Of a stretch of 32,260 nt of DNA, positions 1 to 7,769 are shown piece after piece. The first letter of the stretch is position 1; every line of letters starts with the position of its first letter. The stretch comes from an uncultured Acidimicrobiales bacterium (lineage in GTDB: Bacteria; Actinomycetota; Acidimicrobiia; Acidimicrobiales; UBA10347). The stretch lies in assembly GCA_938015575.1 (NCBI GenBank), contig CALLPT010000219.1, positions 1-32,260 of the forward strand, given 5' to 3'. The notes under the pieces are model-generated. The model was not told the DNA's origin and searched no databases. It saw nothing but the letters and a program-made list of their open reading frames with translations. Made by a program: the position numbers and the translations under genes.

Positions 1-1
1 C

Positions 2-217
2 TACGAGATCTTCATGCAGGAGAAGACGCTGAAAGGCTCGATGATGGGCTCCAATGTGTTCCGTCGTGACATGCCCCAGTACGTGAACATGTACCTCGAC
101 GGTCGCTTGAATCTGGACGACATGGTGAGCCGCCACATTCATCTCGACCAGATCAACGAGGGTTACGAGGCGATGCAACGCCGCGAAGGCACCCGCACCG
201 TCATCAACTTCGACTAG
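2..217 (+). CDS. Zinc-type (MDR) alcohol dehydrogenase, C-terminal end only
   Basis: This is the last 71 residues of a gene that enters from the left edge; the frame is open from base 2. The visible part (KGSMMGSNVFRRDMPQY, then a GRLNLDDMVSRHIHLDQINEGYEAMQ stretch ending VINFD) matches the C-terminal end of medium-chain dehydrogenases of the zinc alcohol dehydrogenase class, where a 'G(S/C)..GS' segment is followed by 'INEGyeaM..G...R.vi.f'. NDMA-dependent or mycothiol/glutathione-linked alcohol dehydrogenases of actinobacteria end this way. The catalytic zinc and NAD-binding parts are outside the window, so the substrate cannot be stated. It is followed after 28 bases by an LLM oxidoreductase with its own ribosome site, so the two may be co-transcribed. 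Confidence 0.85.
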   Translation, partial: YEIFMQEKTLKGSMMGSNVFRRDMPQYVNMYLDGRLNLDDMVSRHIHLDQINEGYEAMQRREGTRTVINFD

Positions 218-245
218 TACGTCACCCCTCGAACAGGAGCACTTC

Positions 246-1142
246 ATGGACATCGGAATTTTCGGATTCGAAAGCAAGGTCGACGGTCTTGTCGAAGAGG
301 TCGCCGCTGCGGCCGGGCAGGGTTTCAGCAGTTTCTGGGTGCCCCAAATTTTCGGCTTCGATGCGTTGACGGCGCTTGCCGTTGTCGGCCGCGAGGTCCC
401 CGAAATCAAGCTGGGGACCTCGGTGATCCCGACCTATCCGCGCCATCCAATGATGCTGGCGCAACAGGCGCTCACGGTGAGCCAAGTGATCGGCGCCGAT
501 CGACTGCAACTCGGCATCGGCTTGTCACACAAGCCGGTGGTCGAAGGCATGTGGGGTATCCCATTCGACAAGCCGGTGCGCCACATGCGCGAGTACCTCG
601 AACTACTCGGGCCGCTTCTGCACGCCCAGACCGTGTCTGCAGCCCATGAGACGCTGACCGCCCGCGGCCAGATCGACATCCCTGACGCGGCACCGCCGCA
701 GGTGCTCGTCGCCGCGCTCGGCCCCCAGATGCTCAAGGTCACCGGACGCCTCGCCGATGGCACCATCACCTGGATGACCGGTGCGAAGACGATCGCGGAC
801 CTCACCACGCCAACCATCACCGAGGCAGCCGCAGGCGCAGAACGTCCGAGTCCCCAGGTCGTCGTCGGTCTACCGATCTGCGTGACCGGCGACGTCGATG
901 CCGCTCGCGAGCGGGCAGCCCGTGAGTACGAGATTTACGGTCAGCTTCCGTCGTATCGGGCCATGCTCGACCATGAGGGTCTCGACGGCCCGGCCGATCT
1001 CGCCCTGATCGGCGATGGCGACTCGATCCGTGAACGGCTCGCCGCATTCGAAGCCGCCGGCATGACCACGTTCGCGGCGAGCGCCTTCGGCTCAGAATCC
1101 GAACGAGCTGCGACCCGGGCGTTCCTGCAAACGTTGCTCTAG
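246..1142 (+). CDS. LLM-class (luciferase-like) F420-dependent oxidoreductase
   Basis: A 298-residue TIM-barrel protein of the luciferase-like monooxygenase superfamily. The N-terminal MDIGIFGFESK strand, the 'GFSSFWVPQIFGFDALTAL' segment, 'LGTSVIPTYPRHPMMLAQQALTV' and 'RLQLGIGLSHKPVVEGMWG' follow the order seen in actinobacterial F420-dependent LLM enzymes (the group typed by mycobacterial MSMEG_4879). Members use reduced F420 for hydride transfer, but most have no known substrate. ATG is chosen because AGGAG lies 6 bases upstream. Length is normal for the family and no defect is seen. F420 use, rather than FMN, is inferred from family resemblance. Confidence 0.85.
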   Translation: MDIGIFGFESKVDGLVEEVAAAAGQGFSSFWVPQIFGFDALTALAVVGREVPEIKLGTSVIPTYPRHPMMLAQQALTVSQVIGADRLQLGIGLSHKPVVEGMWGIPFDKPVRHMREYLELLGPLLHAQTVSAAHETLTARGQIDIPDAAPPQVLVAALGPQMLKVTGRLADGTITWMTGAKTIADLTTPTITEAAAGAERPSPQVVVGLPICVTGDVDAARERAAREYEIYGQLPSYRAMLDHEGLDGPADLALIGDGDSIRERLAAFEAAGMTTFAASAFGSESERAATRAFLQTLL

Positions 1143-1215
1143 CAGCCCACTCGACGTTCGATTACGACACCGAGACGCCGAGACTTCCGGAGCACAAACA
1201 CGTAGCGTGCCCTCC

Positions 1216-1662
1216 ATGGCAAACAGGACGTCGTGTGAACGGGCGGATCACACGCGGCGCCGCCTTGAGACCGAGCCGAACGTGTGGCTGGCCACGGCGT
1301 CACCCGACGGCGACCCGCACCTGGTGCCTCTGTCACTGGCGTGGATCGACGACCAGATCGTGGTCGCGACTCCCTCGGACACGATCACGGCGAAGAACGC
1401 GGCCGCCAACGGGCGCGGCCGAGCCACGCTCGACAGCGCAGATGACGTCGCGATCTTTGACGTGGCGATCGATGTCGTCGACTACCGAACCGCAGATCGG
1501 ACACTCATAGGCGGCTACGTCACGCGAGTCGGCTGGGACCCTGGCGACAACGACGGCGAGTGGTCACTCCTGATCCTGACGTTGCTGCGGGGCCAAGCAT
1601 GGAACGGTCCCGGCGAGATGGCGGGGCGAACCATCATCCGAGACGGAGCATGGCTGGGCTGA
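1216..1662 (+). CDS. PPOX-fold protein, probable F420-dependent (Rv0121-like)
   Basis: A 148-residue split-barrel protein. Its core 'NVWLATASPDGDPHLVPLSLAWIDDQIVVATPS' is the N-terminal hallmark of the pyridoxamine-phosphate-oxidase-like flavin/deazaflavin family: a strand reading 'LATvspDG.PhlvPl' and then a second strand of the cofactor barrel. The spacing and ending fit the actinobacterial class of probable F420-binding PPOX proteins such as Rv0121. Substrate unknown. The ORF track starts at GTG 1207; I prefer ATG 1216, three codons in, but neither has a clear ribosome site. It converges with the LLM gene at 1672, and its TGA lies in the left arm of a short dyad. Confidence 0.8.
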   Translation: MANRTSCERADHTRRRLETEPNVWLATASPDGDPHLVPLSLAWIDDQIVVATPSDTITAKNAAANGRGRATLDSADDVAIFDVAIDVVDYRTADRTLIGGYVTRVGWDPGDNDGEWSLLILTLLRGQAWNGPGEMAGRTIIRDGAWLG

Positions 1663-1675
1663 CCGCCAGGGTCAG
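1659..1675. terminator. Short convergent dyad spanning both stop codons
   Basis: Perfect inverted repeat CTGACC-gccag-GGTCAG: 6-bp arms and a 5-base loop. The TGA of the PPOX gene (1660-1662) and, on the other strand, the TGA of the LLM gene (1674-1672) both sit inside the arms. There is no T-run, so a role as a bidirectional terminator or 3' end stabiliser is inferred from position only. Confidence 0.4.
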
Positions 1676-2529
1676 AAGCCGGCCTTTTCCTTCGCTCGGC
1701 CAAGACGCTCGTCGAGCTCGTCGAGGCTCCGTGCGAAGACACCAAGAATCAGCTGCTCGACACCGGCGGCTTCGTAGGTCGCTGCGACCTCGGGCGTCAC
1801 TTTGTGGCGGTTCGGTCCGACATAGATCTTGATGTCGTCGCGGGTGCGACCCGCTTCCTCGAGGTGCTCGTCGAGTCGATCGAGCGTGCCCGCGATCTCG
1901 TCGGGCCCGACGTTGTACGCGTACCAGCCGTCCGCGAACGCCGCGACGCGGCGCATCGCCGGCTTGCTCTCGCCGCCGACAAAGATCGGCGGGTGCGGCC
2001 CCTGCACCGGCTTCGGGTTGAACTGGGCGTTGCGGATCGTGACCGTCTCGCCGGCGAAGTTCACCGGGTCGGCGCCCCAGCACGCCTTCATGGCGGCGAT
2101 GTATTCGTTCGTGCGAGCGGCCCGAGCCGAGAAGTCCATGCCGAGCGCTTCGAACTCTTCTTCGAGCCAGCCAATGCCGATGCCGAAGTCGACCCGACCG
2201 CCGGACAGGTAATCGAGATCCGCGACCATCTTTGCGGTGTAGACCGGCTGCCGCTGTGGCACGAGGCAAATCCCTGTCGCCAACCGAAGCGTGGTCGTGT
2301 GCGCGGCGACAAACGTCAGTGCCGTGAACGGATCGAGCACCCCATCGGGATTGCCCGGCACCTTGCCATCGTCGGAGTACGGATACGCCGACGCATAGTC
2401 GGGGAAGAACAACACGTGCTCCGGCACCCAGATTGCGGCGAAGCCTGCGGCCTCGATCCGCTGCGAAGCCCCGACGATGTAGTCGATCGGCGTGTGATGG
2501 CTGAACGCCATCGTGACAGCAAGTTCCAT
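1672..2529 (-). CDS. LLM-class F420-dependent oxidoreductase
   Basis: A 285-residue luciferase-like oxidoreductase, distinct from the one at 246. Family signs include 'RIEAAGFAAIWVPEHVLFFPDY', 'PFTALTFVAAHTTTLRLATGICLVPQRQPVYTAKMVADLDYLSGGRVDFGIGIGWLEEEFEALG' and 'PIFVGGESKPAMRRVAAFADGWY'. These match the F420-dependent subgroup TIGR03619, which has many paralogues in actinobacteria. The ATG is preceded by AGGGGGA, 3 bases upstream in minus-strand sense. It lies 27 bases after the nitroreductase stop and is the last gene of a three-gene minus-strand set (SRPBCC, nitroreductase, LLM), so these are probably co-expressed redox enzymes. Substrate not predictable. Confidence 0.87.
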   Translation of the reverse strand: MELAVTMAFSHHTPIDYIVGASQRIEAAGFAAIWVPEHVLFFPDYASAYPYSDDGKVPGNPDGVLDPFTALTFVAAHTTTLRLATGICLVPQRQPVYTAKMVADLDYLSGGRVDFGIGIGWLEEEFEALGMDFSARAARTNEYIAAMKACWGADPVNFAGETVTIRNAQFNPKPVQGPHPPIFVGGESKPAMRRVAAFADGWYAYNVGPDEIAGTLDRLDEHLEEAGRTRDDIKIYVGPNRHKVTPEVAATYEAAGVEQLILGVFARSLDELDERLGRAKEKAGF

Positions 2530-2556
2530 GATTCCCCCTGAGGTGGCGACGAGTGA

Positions 2557-3222
2557 TCAGCTGGTGTGGCTGAAGAATGTTTCGAGCGGTTCGCGCGGCA
2601 TCCGCACGGTATTGATGTGGGCCTCTTTGTCTTCCCAGCCAAAGGACAGCCCGAACAGGATCCCGTTCTCTTCCGGGATGTCGGCAATCTCGCGCACCGG
2701 ATCGGGATAGCTCGCCAGCGCACCCTGTGCAATGCAGCCGACGCCCTTCTCCTGCATGACGAGCATGACGGTTTGCAAGAAGATGCCCATGTCGAAGGCG
2801 TTGCTGCGATCCATCGACCGTGGCATCGAGAAGAACGCCACATGGGGCGCACCAAAGAACTCGAAGTTCTTTCGTGCCAGCGCAGCTCGGCCCTCGCGGT
2901 CTTCGCGGGTCACACCCATGGTTCCGTAGTAGCCCCAGCCGCACGCCCGGCGCCGTTCCAGATACACCCCGGTCAACGCGTCTTTGGCCGCGGGAAACTC
3001 GCGATTGGGCGGCACTCCCTCGTCGGCAAGCGCGCAGATCGCCGCCTCGAGGCGAATCCGGGGGTCGCCTGACACCACCGCGACATGCCACGGCTGGCAA
3101 TTCGTATTCGACGGCGCCAGCCGAGCAATGTCGAAGATCTCGGTGATCAGCTCATCAGGAAGAGGTTCGGGTAGATAGCCGCGAACGGAGTAGCGGCTCG
3201 AAACTGCGTCGGAGACGTTCAC
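2557..3222 (-). CDS. Nitroreductase-family FMN oxidoreductase
   Basis: A 221-residue protein of the nitroreductase fold. Near the N-terminus 'SSRYSVRGYLPEPLPDELI' supplies the Arg/Ser phosphate contacts for FMN, followed by 'ARLAPSNTNCQPWHVAVVSG', the classic 'apS..N.QPW' segment. The later 'GIFLQTVMLVMQEKGVGCIAQGALASYPDPVREI' is the usual dimer-interface helix and flavin-contact region. Such enzymes reduce nitro groups, quinones or activated double bonds with NAD(P)H. The start is GTG, 4 bases after the SRPBCC stop, so translational coupling is likely. The natural substrate is unknown; the neighbouring SRPBCC and LLM genes suggest a small aromatic or terpenoid compound, but that is a guess. 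Confidence 0.87.
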   Translation of the reverse strand: MNVSDAVSSRYSVRGYLPEPLPDELITEIFDIARLAPSNTNCQPWHVAVVSGDPRIRLEAAICALADEGVPPNREFPAAKDALTGVYLERRRACGWGYYGTMGVTREDREGRAALARKNFEFFGAPHVAFFSMPRSMDRSNAFDMGIFLQTVMLVMQEKGVGCIAQGALASYPDPVREIADIPEENGILFGLSFGWEDKEAHINTVRMPREPLETFFSHTS

Positions 3223-3226
3223 GCCA

Positions 3227-3736
3227 CTATTGATACTTGGCCGCGTTCGCTTTCATGTACTCGGCGAGGTTGGCCAGCGATCCTCGAGCCTGGCGTTTGA
3301 ACCCGGCGTTGACCAATCCCTGCGTCGCTCGGAAGAATCCGGCACCCTCGAACGCCCAGCTCCAGCGCAGTTCACAGCGGTCGTTGCCCTGGGGTGTCAA
3401 GACATAGTCCTCGGCGAACGCGGCAAAGAACGGCAGACCCGTGCGCACGAAGTAAAACGCCATGCGTCGACCGTCTTCCCAAGCGAAGAAGTCCTCTTCG
3501 ATCGCACCGCCGGGCTTCACGCTCACCGTTCGGGTGGTGCCGATCCCGTACGGCCGAGGCGAGGTCCACTCGACCGATTGAATTGCCTCGAGCCACTGGC
3601 CCCACGCGTCGCCATCTTCGAGACACCGGAACGTCGCCTCGGCCGAAGCTGGGATCGTCTGGATGAGATGGTCGCGGACAGGTGCGGTCTCGAGGAAGCT
3701 CGGGTCGACGACCCGAAGTTGTCGCAACTTCGCCAT
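3227..3736 (-). CDS. SRPBCC-family (START-like) protein
   Basis: A 169-residue helix-grip protein of the polyketide cyclase/SRPBCC superfamily. 'VRDHLIQTIPASAEATFRCLEDGDAWGQWLEAIQSVEW' is the family opening, in which a strand is followed by 'pa..vw..l.d...w..W'. 'GTTRTVSVKPGGAIEEDFFAWEDGRRMAFYFV' forms the curved sheet, and a long final helix 'FKRQARGSLANLAEYMKA' closes the pocket. These proteins bind hydrophobic ligands and some are cyclases. The ORF track starts at 3784, but that overlaps the divergent molybdo-enzyme gene; ATG at 3736 (MAKLRQL) is a better start. SRPBCC genes (CoxG) often accompany molybdenum hydroxylases, so a link to the divergent operon is possible. Confidence 0.82.
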   Translation of the reverse strand: MAKLRQLRVVDPSFLETAPVRDHLIQTIPASAEATFRCLEDGDAWGQWLEAIQSVEWTSPRPYGIGTTRTVSVKPGGAIEEDFFAWEDGRRMAFYFVRTGLPFFAAFAEDYVLTPQGNDRCELRWSWAFEGAGFFRATQGLVNAGFKRQARGSLANLAEYMKANAAKYQ

Positions 3737-3750
3737 GGCGCCACGGTAAA

Positions 3751-3762
3751 CGAGCAGGCTCG
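3751..3762. promoter_or_regulatory. Small dyad in the divergent promoter gap
   Basis: CGAGC-AG-GCTCG, 5-bp arms and a 2-base spacer, sits in the 46-bp gap between the SRPBCC gene and the molybdo-hydroxylase operon. It could be an operator for either side. Dyads this short also arise by chance in GC-rich DNA, so this is a weak call. Confidence 0.2.
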
Positions 3763-3782
3763 GCAGTGTGCGAAACTGGTAC

Positions 3783-4658
3783 ATGGACTACCTGGCACCG
3801 ACTTCGGTCGAAGAGGCGGTCGGGGCGCTCGCTGCGCAACCCGATGCCCGAGTTTTCGCTGGCGCAACCGACCTGATCCCTCAGATCCGAGCGGGGCGCC
3901 CCGAACCGGGCCTCCTCATCGATCTCAAGCGCATCGACCGCTGCACCACCGTCACCAAGACCGACACCGGCTGGGTCGTCGGAGCGGCCACACCGACCTC
4001 TCGGCTGACCGAGGATCCCGACTTCTCATCCACCCTCCCAGGACTGAGCGAAGCAGCCGGGCTGATCGGCAGCGATCAGATTCAGAACCGGTCGAGTCTT
4101 GGCGGCAACCTGTGCAATGCATCGCCGGCCGCAGACTCGGTGCCGGCAATGCTCGTCAACGAGGTCCGAGCCGTCGTCGCCGGAGGCAACGGCACCCGCA
4201 CGCTGCCGGTCGGCGACATCACGACCGGGCCGGGCAAGACTTCGCTCGCCGACGACGAGTTCATTGTCGAGTTCGAAATCGATGCACCGCCACCAAACAC
4301 GGGCGATGCCTATCTGCGCATGATTCCGCGCACCGAGATGGACATCGCCGTCGTCGGGGCGGGCGCACAAATCACCCTCGACGCCGACGGCAACTGCGCC
4401 GCCGCCCGGATCGCGCTCGGCGCCGTCGCCCCGACGGCGCTTCGTGTCGCCGACGCCGAAGCCGCCCTCGTCGGCAACCCGATCAACGACGACACGCTCG
4501 CCGCGGTCGCCGCGGCTGCGAGCGCAGCATGCAATCCAATCGATGACAAGCGCGGCACCATCGCCTATCGCAAACAAGTCGCCGGCGTCCTCGCCAAGCG
4601 AGCTGTCAAACTCGCCGCCGACCGGGCCGCTGGCACCAACGCAAACGGAGCTCACTGA
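3783..4658 (+). CDS. Molybdenum hydroxylase, FAD-binding subunit (M)
   Basis: A 291-residue FAD subunit of the xanthine dehydrogenase/CO dehydrogenase-type family; it passes electrons from the iron-sulfur subunit to an acceptor. The opening MDYLAPTSVEEAVGAL is the standard start of the family. The two FAD-diphosphate signatures are present: AGATDL (about residues 26-31) and SLGGNLCNASPAAD (about 105-118). The C-terminal 'CO_deh_flav_C' region includes 'IALGAVAPTALRVADAEAALVG' and 'YRKQVAGVLAKRAV'. ATG 3783 is preferred to the upstream GTG at 3768 because it gives the canonical family N-terminus. Its TGA overlaps the ATG of the 2Fe-2S gene by one base. The order M-S-L is that of coxMSL, but the Mo subunit argues against CO as substrate. 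Confidence 0.93.
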   Translation: MDYLAPTSVEEAVGALAAQPDARVFAGATDLIPQIRAGRPEPGLLIDLKRIDRCTTVTKTDTGWVVGAATPTSRLTEDPDFSSTLPGLSEAAGLIGSDQIQNRSSLGGNLCNASPAADSVPAMLVNEVRAVVAGGNGTRTLPVGDITTGPGKTSLADDEFIVEFEIDAPPPNTGDAYLRMIPRTEMDIAVVGAGAQITLDADGNCAAARIALGAVAPTALRVADAEAALVGNPINDDTLAAVAAAASAACNPIDDKRGTIAYRKQVAGVLAKRAVKLAADRAAGTNANGAH

Positions 4659-5149
4659 TGAATACACCACACACCAAGTCAGTGGTCAGCTGCACGATCA
4701 ACGGCAATGCCACCCAGTTCCTGGCCGACAGTGGCGGCACGCTTCTCAATGCGCTGCGCGACGACATCGGCCTCACCGGGGTCAAAGAGGGCTGTGGGAC
4801 CGGTGACTGTGGCGCATGCTCGATCTTGGTCGAAGACCGGGTGACCTGCGCCTGCCTCATCTTCGCTCCCGAGGCCGAAGGCGCCACGATCGTCACGATC
4901 GAAGGCCTGGCCGAAGCCGACCATCTGCACCCACTTCAAGAGACCTTCCTCGAAGGTGCTGCCCTGCAGTGCGGCGTATGTACGCCTGGCTTCCTGATGG
5001 CAGCCAAAGCCCTGTTGGACAAGAATCCCGACCCGACCGAAACCGAAATTCGCTACGCCCTTGCCGGCAACCTCTGTCGCTGCACGGGCTACGACAAGAT
5101 CATTCGCGCCGTCCAAGACGCGGCCGAACGCATGCGCGAGAACGCCTAG
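4658..5149 (+). CDS. Molybdenum hydroxylase, 2Fe-2S subunit (S)
   Basis: A 163-residue electron-transfer subunit with two [2Fe-2S] clusters. The N-terminal plant-ferredoxin-like domain has C46, C51, C54 and C66 (CGTGDCGAC then CAC), with normal spacing. The C-terminal four-helix domain carries C105 and C108 (CGVC) and C140 and C142 (CRC, followed by TGY). All eight ligands are intact. GGAG lies 8 bases before the ATG, which overlaps the previous stop codon. It links the Mo centre of the L subunit to FAD of the M subunit. It has no Tat-type N-terminus, so the complex is probably cytoplasmic, as usual for three-subunit members. Confidence 0.95.
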   Translation: MNTPHTKSVVSCTINGNATQFLADSGGTLLNALRDDIGLTGVKEGCGTGDCGACSILVEDRVTCACLIFAPEAEGATIVTIEGLAEADHLHPLQETFLEGAALQCGVCTPGFLMAAKALLDKNPDPTETEIRYALAGNLCRCTGYDKIIRAVQDAAERMRENA

Positions 5150-5166
5150 GACCGAAGGAGCCAATC

Positions 5167-7422
5167 ATGACGATGACCGAAGATCCAACTACTCCTGGCT
5201 ACAAGTGGGTGGGCACCCGCCCCATCCGCCCCGACGGCCTCGACAAGGTCACGGGCAAGGCGCGTTTCGGCGCCGACCTGATCCTGCCGAACATGGTCGA
5301 GGCCGCGGTGCTGCGATCGCGCCACGCGCACGCCCGCATCCTGTCCATCGACACCGCAGCAGCGCTCGAGATGCCGGGGGTCCAGGCCATCATCACCGGC
5401 GACGACTTCCCGCCGACCGACGACATGGCGCCCGGCGACGCCCACCAGGCCGTCAAGGTCATGGCGCGCGACAAGGTCCTGTTCGAGGGTCATCCCGTCG
5501 CCGCAGTCGCCGCGACAAGTCGGGCCGAAGCCCAAGCCGCGGCCAAGGCAATCGTGGTCACCTATGAACAACTCCCCCACGTGCTCACGGTCGACGAAGC
5601 CATGGCCGATGGTGCACCGATCCTGCACGACGACCTGATCACGGCCAACGTCGACCCGGCGCCCGAGACCGCCTCGAACATTGCGAGCCGAGCGTTCTTC
5701 GAGCGCGGCGACCTCGACGAAGGTTTCGCGGCCGCGGACGCCATCCTCGAACGCAGCTACACGACCAAGCCCGTTCACCAGGGCTACATCGAACCCCACG
5801 CCGCCGTCGCCGACTCAGGCCAGAACGGTCGAGCGAACCTGTGGGTCTCGTCGCAGGGCCACTTCGACATGCGCACCATGACCGCCAAGGTCCTCGGCAT
5901 GTCGGCGTCGAAGATCAAGGCGACGCCGGCAGAGATCGGTGGCGGCTTCGGTGGCAAGACCACCATCTATCTCGAACCGCTGGCCGTCCTGCTGTCGCGC
6001 AAGGCCAACCGCCCTGTCCGGGTCGTAATGGATCGCGACGAAGTCTTCATGGCCACGGGCCCGACTTCGGGTTCGAGCATGAAGATCAAGATGGGCATCA
6101 AGAACGACGGCACCATCACGGCCTGCGATCTGTGGATGGCCTTCGAAGCTGGGGCCTTCCCCGGCTCGCCCGTCGGCGCCGCGTCGATGACAGCACTGGC
6201 GTGCTACGACGTCGACAACTTCCGGATCGAGGGGTTCGACGTTGTCGTCAACAAGCCCAAGGTCGCCGCCTACCGCGCCCCTGGGGCCCCGATCTCGGCG
6301 TTCGCCGTCGAGAGCATGATCGACGAGCTCGCCCGAGCCATCGACATGGATCCGATCGAGCTGCGCTTGGCCAACGCCGCCAAAGAGGGCGTCCAGGCGC
6401 CGTATGGCCCGGTGTTCCCCCGCATCGGCTTCATCGAAACGCTCGAAGCCATCCGCGACAGCGACCACTACCGGTCCCCTGTTCCCGAGGGCCAAGGGCG
6501 CGGCCTGGCCAGCGGTTTCTGGTTCAACATCGGCGGCAACTCGGTTGCGACCGTCAACGTGCATGCCGACGGCAATGTGTCGGTGATCACCGGCTCGCCC
6601 GACATCGGCGGCAGCCGTTCCTCGATGGCCCTGTTTGCTGCCGAAGAGTTCGGCATCGACGTCGAGCGTGTGCAGCCCCACATCGCGGACACCGACACCA
6701 TCGGCGACACCGACGTGACCGGCGGAAGCCGTGTCACGCTCGCGACCGGCAAGGTCGTCGTCGAGGCCTGTCGCAAGATCGTGACCGACCTGTGTCGCCG
6801 TGCCGCCAAGACCTGGGACTGCGAGATCGAAGACGTCGAATGGGTGCAGGGCCACGCCCAGCACGTGAGCGGAACCGAGTCGCCGCTGTCGCTCGCCGAC
6901 CTTGCAGCCAACGCCGGCCGGACTGGCGGGCCGATCTCGGCTACCCATGCCGAAAATGTGCGCGGCGCCGGCGCCGGCTTCTCGACCCAACTCGTCGACC
7001 TCGCCGTCGACGAAGAGACCGGCCAGACCAGCATCGTGCGCTACACGACCGCCCAAGACGCGGGCAAGGCGATCCACCCGAGCTATGTCGAGGGCCAGAT
7101 GCAGGGCGGTGTCGTCCAGGGCATCGGCTGGGCACTCAACGAGGAATACATCCATCGCGCCGACGGCACGCTCGACAACCCGAGCTTCCTTGACTACCGC
7201 ATTCCCGTGGCGTCTGATCTACCGATGATCGACACCATCGTCGTCGAGGTTCCGAACCCCAATCACCCTTATGGCGTGCGCGGTGTTGGCGAAGTCGGCA
7301 TCGTTCCCCCGATGGCGGCGATCGCGAACGCCATCGACCGAGCCACCGACTGCCGCATGGAGCACCTGCCCATGTCGCCGGTCGCCCTGCTCGAGGCCAT
7401 CAACGAACGCAACGCCGACTAA
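5167..7422 (+). CDS. Molybdenum hydroxylase, molybdopterin-binding catalytic subunit (L)
   Basis: A 751-residue large subunit of the xanthine dehydrogenase family, which hydroxylates a substrate carbon using water at a Mo-cytosine-dinucleotide centre. The first half holds the a/b hammerhead domain ('DGLDKVTGKARFGADLILPNMVEAAVLRSRHAHARI'). GGGFGGK at residues 258-264 contacts the cofactor. The substrate/Mo loop is AYRAPGAP (residues 368-375). GVGE at 706-709 provides the catalytic glutamate (E709). The loop is not AYRCSFR (form I CO dehydrogenase) or AYRGAGR (form II); it resembles loops of aromatic or N-heterocycle hydroxylases. The ORF track merges this gene with upstream out-of-gene sequence. 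ATG 5167, preceded by GAAGGAG, is the real start. Confidence 0.94.
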   Translation: MTMTEDPTTPGYKWVGTRPIRPDGLDKVTGKARFGADLILPNMVEAAVLRSRHAHARILSIDTAAALEMPGVQAIITGDDFPPTDDMAPGDAHQAVKVMARDKVLFEGHPVAAVAATSRAEAQAAAKAIVVTYEQLPHVLTVDEAMADGAPILHDDLITANVDPAPETASNIASRAFFERGDLDEGFAAADAILERSYTTKPVHQGYIEPHAAVADSGQNGRANLWVSSQGHFDMRTMTAKVLGMSASKIKATPAEIGGGFGGKTTIYLEPLAVLLSRKANRPVRVVMDRDEVFMATGPTSGSSMKIKMGIKNDGTITACDLWMAFEAGAFPGSPVGAASMTALACYDVDNFRIEGFDVVVNKPKVAAYRAPGAPISAFAVESMIDELARAIDMDPIELRLANAAKEGVQAPYGPVFPRIGFIETLEAIRDSDHYRSPVPEGQGRGLASGFWFNIGGNSVATVNVHADGNVSVITGSPDIGGSRSSMALFAAEEFGIDVERVQPHIADTDTIGDTDVTGGSRVTLATGKVVVEACRKIVTDLCRRAAKTWDCEIEDVEWVQGHAQHVSGTESPLSLADLAANAGRTGGPISATHAENVRGAGAGFSTQLVDLAVDEETGQTSIVRYTTAQDAGKAIHPSYVEGQMQGGVVQGIGWALNEEYIHRADGTLDNPSFLDYRIPVASDLPMIDTIVVEVPNPNHPYGVRGVGEVGIVPPMAAIANAIDRATDCRMEHLPMSPVALLEAINERNAD

Positions 7423-7437
7423 CCCGACCCGTTCACC

Positions 7438-7680
7438 ATGATCACCGTCAAATTCAGCGCGACGGCCAAAGCCGTCACGGGCGAAGATGAGATCACCGTC
7501 GAAGCCCCGACGGTGCGCCGGCTCGTGCGACTTCTCGACGAACGATGGCCTGGCCTCGGTGACCAGCTCACCGAGGGCATGGCCGTCGCCATCAACGGCG
7601 AGATCATTCCCGACGCGCTCTACGAGGACATCCCCGACGGGGCCGAAGTCCACTTCATTCCCGCCATCGGAGGCGGCTGA
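7438..7680 (+). CDS. MoaD/ThiS-family sulfur-carrier-like protein
   Basis: An 80-residue beta-grasp (ubiquitin-like) protein. 'ITVKFSATAKAVTGEDEITVEAPTVRRLVRLLDERWPGLGDQL' is the usual MoaD opening, 'VAINGEIIPDALYEDIPDGAEVHFIPAIGGG' the usual ending. The C-terminal Gly-Gly needed for activation by an E1-like MoeB and thiocarboxylate formation is present, here with one extra glycine. It begins 15 bases after the L-subunit stop, so it belongs to the molybdo-hydroxylase operon. A dedicated role in making or sulfurating that enzyme's cofactor is plausible, but no moaE, moeB or coxF-like gene lies beside it, so housekeeping molybdopterin synthesis cannot be ruled out. Confidence 0.85.
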   Translation: MITVKFSATAKAVTGEDEITVEAPTVRRLVRLLDERWPGLGDQLTEGMAVAINGEIIPDALYEDIPDGAEVHFIPAIGGG

Positions 7681-7769
7681 CCCACCTACTCCATTTCGCC
7701 TAGCGCGTCTTCAATCCCTCAGCCGTCGCCAAAAAGGGCCGATGGGATCAGGTGAACGTGGGATTGGCG

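Noticed and set aside
1634-3100. 488-codon minus-strand ORF in another frame
   Set aside because: Arg-rich translation spanning the LLM and nitroreductase genes in a shifted frame; no domain.
3783-7422. CO dehydrogenase (coxMSL) assignment
   Set aside because: The gene order fits, but the catalytic loop reads AYRAPGAP rather than AYRCSFR or AYRGAGR, so CO oxidation is not supported.
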